Shown here: one piece after another, positions 34,735-44,306 of the stretch | Layout of the letters: each line of letters starts with the position of its first letter | How positions within the stretch are numbered: position 1 is the first letter of the stretch | DNA from: Ensifer sp. LC163 | Lineage (GTDB): Bacteria; Pseudomonadota; Alphaproteobacteria; Rhizobiales; Rhizobiaceae | Length of the DNA stretch: 64,000 bases | NCBI RefSeq assembly: GCF_001695855.1 | Contig: NZ_MBSS01000013.1 | Coordinates: 1-64,000 of the forward strand | Reading direction: 5' to 3' | Position numbers and translations under genes: made by a program | Notes under the pieces: model-generated | Database searches by the model: none | The model's input: only the letters and a program-made list of their open reading frames with translations | Told to the model about the DNA's origin: nothing

Positions 34735-37700
34735 TTACTCGGCAGCAAGCGCCGGATGATTGATCACCTTGCCCGCTTGCTTGCCTTTCGACTGGCCGTC
34801 CTCGATCGTCTTCAAGCGCTCTTCCAGGTCTTCGATCGTCTTGCCCTGATCGTTGACGAGCTCCGTCAGCGCCTCGCGGTCGAGAGGCAGGTTTTCCTCG
34901 TCCTTCTTGCCGACGAAGCGACCGAAGATCCGGGCGAGCAAGCGCGACAGGTCGTCCATGATCAGGAAGAAGGACGGCACGACGACGAGGCTCAGGATGG
35001 TCGAGACAATGATGCCGCCGATCACCGCGATCGCCATCGGCGCGCGGAACGAGCCGCCTTCGCCGACGCCGAGCGCGGAGGGTAGCATGCCTGCAGACAT
35101 GGCGATCGAGGTCATGACGATCGGGCGGGCGCGCTTGCGGCCGGCTTCGATCATCGACAGCGTCCGGTCCATGCCGTGATGCATCATCTCGATACCGAAA
35201 TCGACAAGCAGGATCGCGTTCTTGGTGACGATACCCATCAGCATCAGGATACCGATCAACACCGGCATCGACAGCGCGTTCTGGGTGAGGATCAGCGCAC
35301 CTGCCACGCCGCCGATGGCAAGCGGCAGCGAGAACAGGATGGTGAAGGGCTGGATCACGTCCTTGAACAACAGGATCAGCACCACCAGCACCAGCATCAG
35401 GCCGAGCAGCATGGCGTTGCCGAAGCTCTGCTGCATCTCCGCCTGCACCTCGGCGTCGCCGCTTTCTAGGAACTGCACCGAAGACGGAAGCTCGGCGCCA
35501 TCGGCGATCTGCTTGAAGCGTTCCGACGCGGTGTTGAGGGCGACTCCGATCGGCAGATCGGCGCCCAGCGTGACCACGCGATTGCGGTCATAGCGTTTGA
35601 TCGAGCTTGGGCCCTCGGAGTAATTAATGTCGGCAACGCTCGACAACGGCACCGTCGACCCCGAGGCCGTCTGGACCTTCAGATTGCGGATTGCGGCGAT
35701 ATCCGTGCGGAAGTCGCGGCTGATCTGGACCCGGATCGGGATGAGCCGACCATCGAGCGCAATCTTCGTAAGCGCAGCATCGATATCGCCGATGGTCGCC
35801 ACACGGACCACTTCGGAAATCTGGGCAGTCGTGATGCCGAGGCGCGACATCTGTTCGTCACGCGGACGGATCTGCAGCTCCGGACGCGGCAGGGCGCCAT
35901 CGGGACTGACATTGGCCAGCAGCGGATCGCTGCGCAGCTTCGATTCGAGTGTCGCAACGGCCTTGTCGAGATCGGCCTCATTGTTGGAAAGCAGGTTGAA
36001 CGACAGGTCACGCTCGCCGCGGTCGTTGAGCTTGATGACCCGGACATCCGGGATCGAGCCGACCCGTGCGAAGATTTCCTTCTCGATCTGCGACTGCGGA
36101 ATGATGCGCCCAGTGGGCGGCAGCTTCGGCAGGTACTGGCCGATGACCGGCAGGCCGCCAATGACGTCGTTGACGAGCTTGTTGAGCAGCGAGTGGTCGA
36201 GCTTTTTCAGAAGCACGGTGACCGTAGCGCGGCGCAGTTCGAGGTCGCCCTTCGGTGATGCGCCGCCAAGCACGAAGACACTTTCGACGCCTTCGAGGTC
36301 TTTGACCCGTTCGTAGATCTCGGCGGTCGTCCGGTCGGTATCCTCGAGCATCGCGTCCGGCGGCAGTTCGATCGACAGGCTGACGCGCGAGGCGTCTTCC
36401 GGCGGCAGGAAGCTGCCGGGCACCTGGAACAGGAAGTAGACCGAGATCACCAGGCTGGCGATGGCGGCGAGCAGCGTCGTATAGCGCCAGCGCGTCGTCA
36501 CTCGGATCAGCCCGGTGTAGAGCTTCATCAAACCGGTATCTTCGTCGCCGTGATGCTTGCCGACATCCGATGCTCGCATCAGGTAAGCGGCCATCACCGG
36601 GGTGATCAGGCGGGCAACGAGAAGCGAGAAGAACACCGACACGGCGACGGTCAGGCCGAACTGAATGAAGTACTGGCCCGGTATGCCCGGCATGAACGAC
36701 ACGGGCACGAACACGGCGATGATGGTGAAGGTGGTGGCGATGACGGCGAGGCCGATCTCATCCGCCGCTTCGATCGCCGCTCGATAGGGCGATTTGCCCA
36801 TGCGGATGTGGCGCTCGATATTCTCGATCTCGACGATCGCATCGTCGACGAGAATGCCGGTTGCGAGCGTCAGGGCCAGGAAGCTGACGAGGTTCAGCGA
36901 GAAGCCAAGCATATCCATGATCCAGAAGGTCGGGATCGCGGAGAGGGGCAGGGCGACGGCTGAGATCAGCGTGGCGCGCCAGTTGCGCAGGAACAGCATG
37001 ACGACGATGACGGCGAGCAGCGCGCCTTCCATCAGCGTATGCAGCGCCGCCTCGTAGTTGCCGTAGGTGAAGTAGACGGAATCGTCGACCATCTCGATGG
37101 TGACGTCTGGGTTCGCCGCGCGGATCTTTTCCAGCGACTTGGCGACCGTCTCTGCAACGCTCACCTCGCTGGCGCCCTTGGCGCGGAAAACCGCAAAGGT
37201 CACGCCGGGATTGCCGTTGAAGCGCGAGAAGGAGCGGGGTTCCTCATAGGTATCGGTGACGGTGCCGAGTTCGGAAAGGCGGACGAAGCGGCCGCTTGGA
37301 ACCGAGATCATCGTGTTGGCGAGCTGGTCGACATTGCGGGCGTCGCCGAGCGTGCGGATCGCCTGCTCGCTGCCGCCGACCTGGCCGCGGCCGGAGCCGA
37401 GGTCCATGTTCATGCGGCGAAGTTGGCCGTTGACGTCGGCGGCCGTGATGCCGAGCGAATTCAGCCTGTCCTCGTTGAGCTCGACGCGGACTTCACGGTC
37501 GGCGCCGCCGTAGCGGTCGACCCGGCCGATGCCGCTCTTGCCCTGAATTTCACGTTTGATCGTGTCGTCGACGAACCAGGAAAGCTCTTCCAGCGTCATG
37601 CCGGGCGAGGAGACCGCAAAGGTCTGGATCGCCTGGCCCTCGACATCGACCTTGGAAACGATCGGTTCTTCGATCGAGGTCGGCAGATCGCCGCGAATGC

Positions 37701-38040
37701 GGTCGATCGCGTCCTTGACGTCCTGCACTGCCTGGGTCGTCGGCACTTCCATGCGGAAGATCACGGCCGTGGTAGACGTGCCATCGTTGATCGTCGATTG
37801 GATGTGGTCGACGCCGGTGATGCTGGCGACCGCGTCCTCGATTTCCTTGGTGACCTGGGTTTCGAGTTCAGCCGGCGAGGCGCCGCTCTGTGCGACGTTG
37901 ATCGAGACGATCGGCACGTCGATATTGGGGAAGCGGGTGATCGGCAGGCTGACGAACGACTGGTAGCCGAGTACCAGCAGCACGAAAAAGGCGAGGATCG
38001 GAGCGATCGGATTTCGGATGGACCAGGCTGAGAAGTTCAT
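34735..38040 (-). CDS. RND efflux permease (HAE1 family)
   Basis: An 1101-residue inner-membrane RND transporter, slightly longer than AcrB because of a C-terminal tail of about 60 residues with a coiled-coil-like segment (ALTELVNDQGKTIEDLEERL). N-terminal helix WSIRNPIAPILAFFVLLVLG, TM4 LATGILVDDAIVEIENI with the paired Asp, and the GIVTKNAILLVDFGIE motif in the second half are standard. ATG 38040 is preferred over GTG 38046. It forms an operon with the adaptor upstream (14 bases apart). Substrates are unknown. Confidence 0.93.
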   Translation of the reverse strand: MNFSAWSIRNPIAPILAFFVLLVLGYQSFVSLPITRFPNIDVPIVSINVAQSGASPAELETQVTKEIEDAVASITGVDHIQSTINDGTSTTAVIFRMEVPTTQAVQDVKDAIDRIRGDLPTSIEEPIVSKVDVEGQAIQTFAVSSPGMTLEELSWFVDDTIKREIQGKSGIGRVDRYGGADREVRVELNEDRLNSLGITAADVNGQLRRMNMDLGSGRGQVGGSEQAIRTLGDARNVDQLANTMISVPSGRFVRLSELGTVTDTYEEPRSFSRFNGNPGVTFAVFRAKGASEVSVAETVAKSLEKIRAANPDVTIEMVDDSVYFTYGNYEAALHTLMEGALLAVIVVMLFLRNWRATLISAVALPLSAIPTFWIMDMLGFSLNLVSFLALTLATGILVDDAIVEIENIERHIRMGKSPYRAAIEAADEIGLAVIATTFTIIAVFVPVSFMPGIPGQYFIQFGLTVAVSVFFSLLVARLITPVMAAYLMRASDVGKHHGDEDTGLMKLYTGLIRVTTRWRYTTLLAAIASLVISVYFLFQVPGSFLPPEDASRVSLSIELPPDAMLEDTDRTTAEIYERVKDLEGVESVFVLGGASPKGDLELRRATVTVLLKKLDHSLLNKLVNDVIGGLPVIGQYLPKLPPTGRIIPQSQIEKEIFARVGSIPDVRVIKLNDRGERDLSFNLLSNNEADLDKAVATLESKLRSDPLLANVSPDGALPRPELQIRPRDEQMSRLGITTAQISEVVRVATIGDIDAALTKIALDGRLIPIRVQISRDFRTDIAAIRNLKVQTASGSTVPLSSVADINYSEGPSSIKRYDRNRVVTLGADLPIGVALNTASERFKQIADGAELPSSVQFLESGDAEVQAEMQQSFGNAMLLGLMLVLVVLILLFKDVIQPFTILFSLPLAIGGVAGALILTQNALSMPVLIGILMLMGIVTKNAILLVDFGIEMMHHGMDRTLSMIEAGRKRARPIVMTSIAMSAGMLPSALGVGEGGSFRAPMAIAVIGGIIVSTILSLVVVPSFFLIMDDLSRLLARIFGRFVGKKDEENLPLDREALTELVNDQGKTIEDLEERLKTIEDGQSKGKQAGKVINHPALAAE

Positions 38041-38054
38041 GGTCACGGTTCCTG

Positions 38055-39242
38055 TCAGTTGGTCGCTGGTTGCGCTGATTTGACGGGGTTGATGCGGTCG
38101 CCGTCGCGCACATAGGCGCCGGCCCTTGCCACGACCTGCTCGCCGGCCTTCAACCCGTCAACAACCTCGACGAACTTGCCGTCGGAGATACCCGTTATCA
38201 CCGGCACGATGTTCACCACACCATTGTCGACCTTGCGGACGATGGTTTTGCCGTTCTCATTGGTGACCGCCGTTTGCGGCAGAACGACAGCCTGCTTCTG
38301 TTCGGTGGTGATGACGGCGTTGGCATACATGCCCGAGCGTGCCTTGGTGGTGTCCTTGAGACTGATGAAGACGGTGCCGAGACGAGACACGGGATCGACC
38401 GTCGGTGCGATCAGTCGAATGGCGCCTTCGACCTTGGTGTTGCCGCCCGCAAGAGTGATCGTCGCCGGTTGGCCGACCGCAAGCTTGATGATGTCGGCTT
38501 CGGCAACGTCGGCCTTCATCTCGATCGCGCCGTCGCGGATCATCGCAAAGAGCGGCTCGCCGCTGCCATTGGCGATCGCGCCGATCTTGGCGTTCTTGGC
38601 GGAAATGACACCGGCGACCGGGGCTTTGACCTCGGTGCGGGTGAGGCGAAGATCGATGTCATCGATCTGGGCTTGCGCCACCTTGATATCGGCACTGGAG
38701 ACGGCAACGGCCTGTTCGGCCGAGCGGACGCGGGCACGGGTGGCTGCGGCAAGAGCGCGGACACGATCGGCTTCAGCCGTCGAGACCGTGCCGTTCTTGG
38801 CAAGCTCTGCGTTGCGATCGCTGACGCGTGTCGCTTCCTCGGAATTGGCCTTGGCTTCACTGAGCTGGGCGTTGAGTTGTGCGAGGCCGGCTTCCGCCTT
38901 GGCGAGTGCCGCTTCGAGCTGGCTCTTTTCAAGCCGCAGGGCGTCGTCGTTGAGAACGACGAGTACGCTACCTTCTTCGACCTTGTCGCCGATATCGACG
39001 TTCAGCGCGCGGATCGACAATCCCTCGACCTGCGGCGCGACATAGACCTGCTCCACGGCCTGTATCGTCCCGGTTGCAACGACGCGATCGCTGATCGACT
39101 GATCGACGGCCTCGGTGACGACGATCGACGGCAGGCTCTGCGCCGGCTGGACCTTGGTCGCTTCTTCGGCAGATGCACTTGAATACGGAGCAATGATCAT
39201 CGCAGCGCAAACGCTGAGAACAGGTAATACTTTCTGAGCCAT
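38055..39242 (-). CDS. RND efflux periplasmic adaptor (HlyD/MFP family)
   Basis: A 395-residue membrane-fusion protein with a signal peptide (hydrophobic 5-20, likely cleavage near SASA-E at 25). Unlike the two adaptors at 4.2-6.4 kb it has no lipobox. Barrel-sandwich parts are APQVEGLSIRALNVDIGDKVEEG and LTRTEVKAPVAGVISAKNAKIG; the alpha-hairpin between them is long and Ala-rich (about 100-190). The C-terminus has AVVLPQTAVTNENGKTIVRK. It precedes the pump gene. Confidence 0.9.
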   Translation of the reverse strand: MAQKVLPVLSVCAAMIIAPYSSASAEEATKVQPAQSLPSIVVTEAVDQSISDRVVATGTIQAVEQVYVAPQVEGLSIRALNVDIGDKVEEGSVLVVLNDDALRLEKSQLEAALAKAEAGLAQLNAQLSEAKANSEEATRVSDRNAELAKNGTVSTAEADRVRALAAATRARVRSAEQAVAVSSADIKVAQAQIDDIDLRLTRTEVKAPVAGVISAKNAKIGAIANGSGEPLFAMIRDGAIEMKADVAEADIIKLAVGQPATITLAGGNTKVEGAIRLIAPTVDPVSRLGTVFISLKDTTKARSGMYANAVITTEQKQAVVLPQTAVTNENGKTIVRKVDNGVVNIVPVITGISDGKFVEVVDGLKAGEQVVARAGAYVRDGDRINPVKSAQPATN

Positions 39243-39687
39243 CGGCTTTACAATCCTGGCAACGGAAACGACGTAAAAGCGGATCTGTGCCTTCCAAGGC
39301 CGGATCCCGGTACAATCAAGCGATTTTCAGTTTCGCCGACGCCTTGTTTTCGCGAACCAGGCGAAACAATGCATAGGCGCACGGCCATCGTATTCATGCG
39401 CCGCTCACACGGTATCAGACCGTGAGCGCGGGCAGGACGGGGATAGACTTCCTCAAGCAAACCGTTCGGAAAATGAACTCCTCCGTGTTGCTTGCCTCCA
39501 ACAAACATCCGCGCCTATGTAATCTTCACATCATGTGCTTACAAGTGCGGTGAAGTGATGGTTCCTCAATATTTCTTCTGTTCTGCAGTCTTGGTTGCAA
39601 TCTCGACACGATCTTGACAATCGGGGTGCATCACCGGCCCGTTGACCTCGAATTGCCACCCCCACGCCCGGAAATTCGCGGCAACCC

Positions 39688-39792
39688 TACTGCATCATTC
39701 CTTAAATCGGAATCGATTTAAGGAGAAAATTATGCAGCAGATTTAAGGTGTTACAGCGTCCTTTGCGCGTCATATTTGACGCGCGGCGTTGT
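39688..39792 (+). repeat. Structured two-hairpin repeat, copy 2
   Basis: Stem 1 core CCTTAAATCG (39700-39709), GAAT, CGATTTAAGG (39714-39723) is identical to copy 1; the outer arm TGCATCATT pairs less well with AATTATGCA. Stem 2 is GCGCGTCA (39765-39772), loop TATT, TGACGCGC (39777-39784), a perfect 8-bp helix. Compared with copy 1 the pair closing the loop changes from T-A to A-T, and a wobble becomes a Watson-Crick pair, so pairing is kept while sequence changes. Confidence 0.75.
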
Positions 39793-39827
39793 AGTGGGCC
39801 ATGAATGGCCTGCACAGAAACGGAAGA

Positions 39828-39855
39828 GGGCCGCGCGATTGCCGTCGCGCGACCC
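39828..39855 (-). terminator. Hairpin terminator of the NMT1-type importer operon
   Basis: On the minus strand GGGTCGCGCGA, loop CGGCAA, TCGCGCGGCCC (11 pairs, one wobble), followed by TCTTCCGTTTCTG. It starts 27 bases after the binding-protein stop. The T content is modest, so efficiency is uncertain. Confidence 0.6.
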
Positions 39856-39881
39856 TTTCCTGTCGTTCAGCCCGGTTCTTC

Positions 39882-40874
39882 TTACTTCAGCGCTGCGTCG
39901 GTGATCTCGTGCGTCCAGGCGCCTTCCGGCTCCTTGGAGATGACCGGATCGGAACCGCCCGAAAGCAGCGACTGCACGGTGCGCTTGTAGTCGGCTTCAT
40001 CCAGAGCGCCGTTCGAACCGGCGGTCAGCTTGGCCACTTCGCCCATCATGCGTTTCTGGTGTTTTTCCGTCTGGGCGCCGGTCGAGTCATTTTCGAGAAC
40101 GATGCCGGCGGCTTCATCCGGGTTTTCCTCGGCGTATTTCCAGCCCTTCATCGAGGCGCGCACGAACTTGACCATCTTCTCCTTGAAGGCCGCGTCCTTG
40201 AGCTTGTCTTCGAGCACGTAGAGGCCGTCTTCGAGCGTCGCCACACCCTGGTCTTCATACTGGAAGGTCACGAGATCGTCCGGCTTGATGCCGGCGTCGA
40301 TGACCTGCCAGTACTCGTTGTAGGTCATGGTCGAGATGCAGGCCGCCTGCTTCTGGATCAGCGGGTCGACGTTAAAGCCCTGCTTCAGAACCGTCACGCC
40401 TTCCGGCCCGCCATCGGTCGGGATCTTCAGGTGCGACATCCAGGACAGGAACGGATATTCGTTGCCGAAGAACCAGACGCCAAGGGTGTGTCCCTTGAAC
40501 TTGTCGGGGCTGGTGACGCCGCTCTCCTTGAGGCAGGTCAACATCATGCCCGATTTCTTGAACGGCTGGGCGATGTTGACGAGCGGCACGCCCTTTTCGC
40601 GGGTGGCAAGGGCCGAAGGCATCCAGTCGACGACGACGTCGGCGCCGCCACCGGCAATCACCTGCGCAGGCGCGATGTCCGGGCCGCCGGGCTTGATGTC
40701 GACGTCGAGCCCTTCTTCCTCGTAAAAGCCCTTGTCCTTGGCGACGTAGTAACCGGCGAACTGGGCCTGCGTGACCCATTTCAGCTGCAGCGTCACCTTG
40801 TCGGCGGCTTCGGCCTGGAACGCTGTAAGCGAAAAGACGCCTGCGGCGAGGAGCGATGCAAGTCTCTTGTTCAT
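39882..40874 (-). CDS. ABC transporter substrate-binding protein, NMT1/THI5-like
   Basis: A 330-residue periplasmic binding protein with signal peptide (cut near AEA-A, about residue 23). Mature start DKVTLQLKWVTQAQFAGYYVAKDKGFYEEEGL is the NMT1/THI5 pattern seen in importers of pyrimidine or thiamine/riboflavin precursors. The four importer genes lie next to dihydropyrimidine catabolism genes, so a pyrimidine-like ligand is plausible. ATG 40874 follows GAGGGAA; upstream codons in this frame lie in the permease gene. It is the last gene of a six-gene operon read leftward from 44306. Confidence 0.88.
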   Translation of the reverse strand: MNKRLASLLAAGVFSLTAFQAEAADKVTLQLKWVTQAQFAGYYVAKDKGFYEEEGLDVDIKPGGPDIAPAQVIAGGGADVVVDWMPSALATREKGVPLVNIAQPFKKSGMMLTCLKESGVTSPDKFKGHTLGVWFFGNEYPFLSWMSHLKIPTDGGPEGVTVLKQGFNVDPLIQKQAACISTMTYNEYWQVIDAGIKPDDLVTFQYEDQGVATLEDGLYVLEDKLKDAAFKEKMVKFVRASMKGWKYAEENPDEAAGIVLENDSTGAQTEKHQKRMMGEVAKLTAGSNGALDEADYKRTVQSLLSGGSDPVISKEPEGAWTHEITDAALK

Positions 40875-40963
40875 GTCAGTTCCCTCTTGTTTTTGCTTCA
40901 TTTTCTTTGAACCAAGCCATTCCGGGAAAACCGTTCGATGCCTTTCCTGGAATTGCGTCTTTC

Positions 40964-41833
40964 TCAGGCGCGCCCTCCGCGGACGGAGGGATGCCAGAAG
41001 GTGACGGCGCGCTCGATGAGTGCCACCACCCCGTAAAAAGCCGAACCTGCCACCGCCGCGACGGCGATTTCGGCCCAGACCATGTCGACGTTCATGCGGC
41101 CCACTTCCGTGGAGATCCGGAACCCCATGCCGACAATGGGTGTCCCGAAGAATTCGGCGACGATGGCGCCGATCAGCGCCAGGGTGGAATTGATCTTGAG
41201 CGCGTTGAAGATGAACGGCCAGGCGGCCGGCAGGCGCAGCTTGACGAGCGTCTGCCACCAGGAGGCGGCATAGGTGCGCATCAGGTCGCGCTCCATGTGG
41301 CTGGCCGCCGCCAGGCCGGCGATGGTGTTCACCAGCATCGGGAAGAACGTCATGATGACGACGACGGCGACCTTGGACTGCCAGTCGAAGCCGAACCACA
41401 TGACCATGATGGGGGCGACGCCGATGACCGGCAGCGCCGAGACGAAGTTGCCGAGCGGCAGCAGTCCCTTCTGCAGGAAGGGCGAACGATCGATGAGGAT
41501 GGCAACGACGAAGCCGAGGCCGCAACCGAGCGCATAGCCCGTCAGCACCGCCTTCAGGAAGGTCTGGCGGAAGTCTGCCGCCAGCGTCGGCAGCGAGTTG
41601 ATCAGGCGCTGCCAGATCATCGACGGTGCCGGCAGCAGGACCGAAGGCACGGAAAAGCCCCGCACGATGCCCTCCCAAAGCACCAGAAGGGTGATGCCGA
41701 AGAGGAGCGGTACGGCGAAGCGTGCAGCGCTGTTGGCGACATCGCTTTCAAAACGCTGGCGCACCAGCCATTCGTTGAAGGCCCAGGCGGCAAGCCAGAA
41801 GACGATGGCGCCAATCAGGATCGGAAGGTTCAT
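40964..41833 (-). CDS. ABC transporter permease (SsuC/ThiX-like), first
   Basis: A 289-residue permease with about six hydrophobic helices and the coupling motif in LAAASHMERDLMRTYAASWWQTLVKLRLPAAWPF, the EAA loop. The C-terminal half has LALIGAIVAEFFGTPIVGMGF, typical of NitT/TauT-type permeases. It overlaps the upstream permease by 4 bases. Between it and the binding-protein gene is an 89-base gap with an imperfect hairpin (ATTCCAGGAAA / TTTTCCCGGAAT on the minus strand). Confidence 0.9.
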   Translation of the reverse strand: MNLPILIGAIVFWLAAWAFNEWLVRQRFESDVANSAARFAVPLLFGITLLVLWEGIVRGFSVPSVLLPAPSMIWQRLINSLPTLAADFRQTFLKAVLTGYALGCGLGFVVAILIDRSPFLQKGLLPLGNFVSALPVIGVAPIMVMWFGFDWQSKVAVVVIMTFFPMLVNTIAGLAAASHMERDLMRTYAASWWQTLVKLRLPAAWPFIFNALKINSTLALIGAIVAEFFGTPIVGMGFRISTEVGRMNVDMVWAEIAVAAVAGSAFYGVVALIERAVTFWHPSVRGGRA

Positions 41834-42720
41834 GGCTTGGCCCCCATGCGCTTCAGGACGGCGGTGTGTGCAAAGCCGACGATCATCACCAGGACGGCAG
41901 CCAGCGCTGCCGCCATGAATAGAGCCGACCAGATCTGCACGGTCTGGCCGTAATAGGAGCCGGCCAGCAGGCGGGCGCCGAGGCCGGCCACGGCGCCGGT
42001 CGGCAGTTCGCCGACAATGGCGCCGACGAGCGAAATGGCGACGGCAACCTTCAGCGAGGTGAAGAGATAGGGCATCGACGACGGCCAGCGCAGTTTCCAG
42101 AAGGTCTGTGCCTGCGAGGCGTTGTAGGTGTGCATAAGGTCAAGCTGGATCGCCTCGGGACTGCGCAGGCCCTTCACCATGCCGACGACCACGGGGAAGA
42201 AGGAGAGGTAGGTCGAGATCAGCGCCTTCGGCAGCAGGCCGGAGATACCAATCGCGTTCAGGACGACGATGATCATCGGCGCGACGGCGAGGATCGGGAT
42301 CGTCTGGCTGGCGATCACCCAGGGCATCAGCGATCGGTCCATGGCGCGGTTGTGGACGATGCCGACGGCCAGGAGGATGCCGAGCACAGCGCCGATGCCG
42401 AAACCGAGCAGGGTGGCCGAGAGCGTGATCCAGGCGTGATAGACCAGGCTGCGTTTCGAGGTGATCGGCTTGTTGAACGTCGTGTCCCAGATCTCGGCAA
42501 TAACCTGATGCGGTGCCGGCAGCACCGGCCGTTCCTGCGCCATGGTGTTGTGAACGATCTGCGAGAAACTGATCTCGGTGCCGGCGCGGGCGGCGGTGTC
42601 GCGCTCGAAGGGCGCGTTCAGGAAGACGACAGCGATGTACCAGACCACGATCAGCAGCGCGACAACGGTGCCGACGGGCAAGAGTTTGTCCCTGAGAAAG
42701 CTTTCCTCGCGCATGGTCAT
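41830..42720 (-). CDS. ABC transporter permease (SsuC/ThiX-like), second
   Basis: A 296-residue permease of the same family as its neighbour. The EAA loop is VGMVKGLRSPEAIQLDLMHTYNASQAQTFWKLRWPSSMPY. An N-terminal segment of about 70 residues between the first and second helices (with RAGTEISFSQIVHNTMAQERP) is probably periplasmic. It forms a heterodimeric channel with the first permease. It overlaps both neighbours by 4 bases. Confidence 0.9.
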   Translation of the reverse strand: MTMREESFLRDKLLPVGTVVALLIVVWYIAVVFLNAPFERDTAARAGTEISFSQIVHNTMAQERPVLPAPHQVIAEIWDTTFNKPITSKRSLVYHAWITLSATLLGFGIGAVLGILLAVGIVHNRAMDRSLMPWVIASQTIPILAVAPMIIVVLNAIGISGLLPKALISTYLSFFPVVVGMVKGLRSPEAIQLDLMHTYNASQAQTFWKLRWPSSMPYLFTSLKVAVAISLVGAIVGELPTGAVAGLGARLLAGSYYGQTVQIWSALFMAAALAAVLVMIVGFAHTAVLKRMGAKP

Positions 42721-43052
42721 GCCTTTCCGCTTGCCGGCAGCAACATCAGGCCCATGGCGGCGATGCCGAGCATGACGCCGGCCGCCTGGGTGAGGCTGAG
42801 CCTTTCGCCGAACACAGCAAAGGCGATGATGTTGACGAGAACCAGTTGGACTATGGCCGACAGCGAGATCGCAAGGCCAAGCCCGCCATCACGCATCAGT
42901 TTTACCATGATGATGTTGCCGATCATGTAGAGCCCGAGTGCCACGACCAGCACGCCGATATGGCTGTTGGAGACATAGGCGCGCGAAGCCGTCGCGCCGC
43001 CGAGAAAGATGGTCGTGGCAAGCAGTAGCCAGAGGACATAGGCAAGGTTCAT
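42717..43052 (-). CDS. Small SMR/EamA-like membrane transporter
   Basis: A 111-residue protein with four TM helices (about 3-22, 32-48, 58-78, 86-105). The last two helices VQLVLVNIIAFAVFGERLSLTQAAGVMLGIAAMGL resemble the half-size drug/metabolite transporters of the SMR family. It would need to dimerise. Ligand is unknown; the conserved early Glu of EmrE is not in the first helix, so a quaternary-amine drug pump is unlikely. It overlaps neighbours by 4 bases on both sides. Confidence 0.8.
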   Translation of the reverse strand: MNLAYVLWLLLATTIFLGGATASRAYVSNSHIGVLVVALGLYMIGNIIMVKLMRDGGLGLAISLSAIVQLVLVNIIAFAVFGERLSLTQAAGVMLGIAAMGLMLLPASGKA

Positions 43053-43525
43053 GGCCGCCCCTCCGCTCCGCGCCAATGGTAGAGAATGTCAGGCAGGCTT
43101 TCCTCGTTGTCGCCATCGGTGCGGCGAACGGCCGAAAAACCCTGTCGTTCATAGAAGCGCTGGGCTTTGCCGTTTGCCTCAAAGGTCCAAAGGTTCAATT
43201 CGCTTGCGGACAGCGATTTGGCGGTCTTGAGCAGATCGCTGCCGACGCCTATGCCGCGGCAGGCGTCGTCGACATAAAGCGCCGTCACATAATGATTGCT
43301 GGAGAGTGCCATGAAACCCGCGACCCGGTCGTCCCGCTCGGCGACGACCACCGTCCGTTCGACAAAAACCGTCTCGACATAAAACCGCTCGACGTCGGCA
43401 TGGTCGTGTATCCGCGGCATCCACGGGGTCGCGTCGATCCAGCGGTTCAGAATGTCGGCGCAGGCGCTCATGTCGGCCCGTGCTGCAGCACGGCAGATGG
43501 TCGAAGACGCCCCGCTATTCCTCAT
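43049..43525 (-). CDS. GNAT-family N-acetyltransferase
   Basis: A 158-residue GNAT protein. Acetyl-CoA binding is shown by VTALYVDDACRGIGVGSDLL (motif A, with R-G-x-G-x-G), and NGKAQRFYERQGFSAVRRTDG is the family C-terminal part. Substrate is unknown. It overlaps the ATPase gene by 11 bases and the SMR gene by 4, so it belongs to the importer operon and may modify the imported compound. Confidence 0.88.
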   Translation of the reverse strand: MRNSGASSTICRAAARADMSACADILNRWIDATPWMPRIHDHADVERFYVETVFVERTVVVAERDDRVAGFMALSSNHYVTALYVDDACRGIGVGSDLLKTAKSLSASELNLWTFEANGKAQRFYERQGFSAVRRTDGDNEESLPDILYHWRGAEGRP

Positions 43526-44306
43526 AGCTGTGCCCCGCTCTCAGGCCTTCGCGCACGCGATGGGCAACCTCGAGAAATTCGGGCGTTTCGCGAATGCCGA
43601 GCGGGCGTTCGCGCGGCAGAGGCGATTCGATGATGTCGGTGACGCGGCCGGGCCGCGGGCTCATCACCACGATCTTGGTCGAGAGATAAACCGCTTCGGG
43701 AATGGAATGGGTGACGAAACAGATGGTCTTGTTGGTGCGAGCCCAGAGCTTCAGGAGCTGCTCGTTCAGGTGGTCGCGGACGATCTCGTCGAGCGCGCCG
43801 AAGGGCTCGTCCATCAAGAGAAGATCGGCGTCGAAGGCAAGCGCACGGGCGATCGATGCGCGCTGCTGCATGCCGCCGGAGAGCTGCCATGGGTATTTTT
43901 TGCCGAAGCCGGCGAGGTTGACGAGGTCCAGCGTGCGGTCGATGCGCGCCTTCTGCTCCTGCCTCGAATAGCCCATGATCTCCAGCGGTAGGGCGATGTT
44001 CTTCTCGATCGTGCGCCAGGGATAGAGCGCCGCCGCCTGGAAGACATAACCATAGGCGCGCTGGCGCCGGGCTTCTTCGGGCGTCATGCCGTTGACGGTG
44101 ATCGTGCCGGAGGTCGCCTTTTCCAGATCGGCGATGACGCGCAGGAACGTCGTCTTGCCGCAGCCGGAGGGGCCGATGAAGGAAACGAAATCGCCCTTGG
44201 CGACATCAAGATTGACGCCGGTCAGCGCGTTGACCGGGCCGTCGGCGGTCTCGAAAGTCAGGCAGAGGTTCCGGGCCGAAACCACGGATGCGGTATTGGA
44301 CGTCAT
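43515..44306 (-). CDS. ABC transporter ATP-binding protein (NitT/TauT/SsuB type)
   Basis: A 263-residue ATPase. Walker A GPSGCGKTT, signature LSGGMQQRASIARAL, Walker B LLMDEPFGALD and the His of VTHSIPEAVYLS are intact. It is the first gene of the operon ATPase-GNAT-SMR-permease-permease-binding protein. ATG 44306 was preferred to upstream in-frame ATGs because the family core begins about 12 residues later. Confidence 0.93.
   Translation of the reverse strand: MTSNTASVVSARNLCLTFETADGPVNALTGVNLDVAKGDFVSFIGPSGCGKTTFLRVIADLEKATSGTITVNGMTPEEARRQRAYGYVFQAAALYPWRTIEKNIALPLEIMGYSRQEQKARIDRTLDLVNLAGFGKKYPWQLSGGMQQRASIARALAFDADLLLMDEPFGALDEIVRDHLNEQLLKLWARTNKTICFVTHSIPEAVYLSTKIVVMSPRPGRVTDIIESPLPRERPLGIRETPEFLEVAHRVREGLRAGHSYEE

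Larger units (their letters stand above)
39243..39881. other. Long intergenic region with repeat copy 2
   Basis: About 640 bases without a credible gene. It holds the promoter side of the RND adaptor gene, the second copy of the structured repeat (39688-39792), a small hairpin GGCCAT-GA-ATGGCC (39797-39810) and the terminator hairpin of the importer operon (39828-39855). A leftward 86-codon frame at 39248-39508 shows no protein character. Confidence 0.6.

Noticed and set aside
39248-39508. 86-codon minus-strand frame upstream of the RND adaptor
   Set aside because: Odd composition, no ribosome site and no family resemblance; it covers the likely adaptor promoter.
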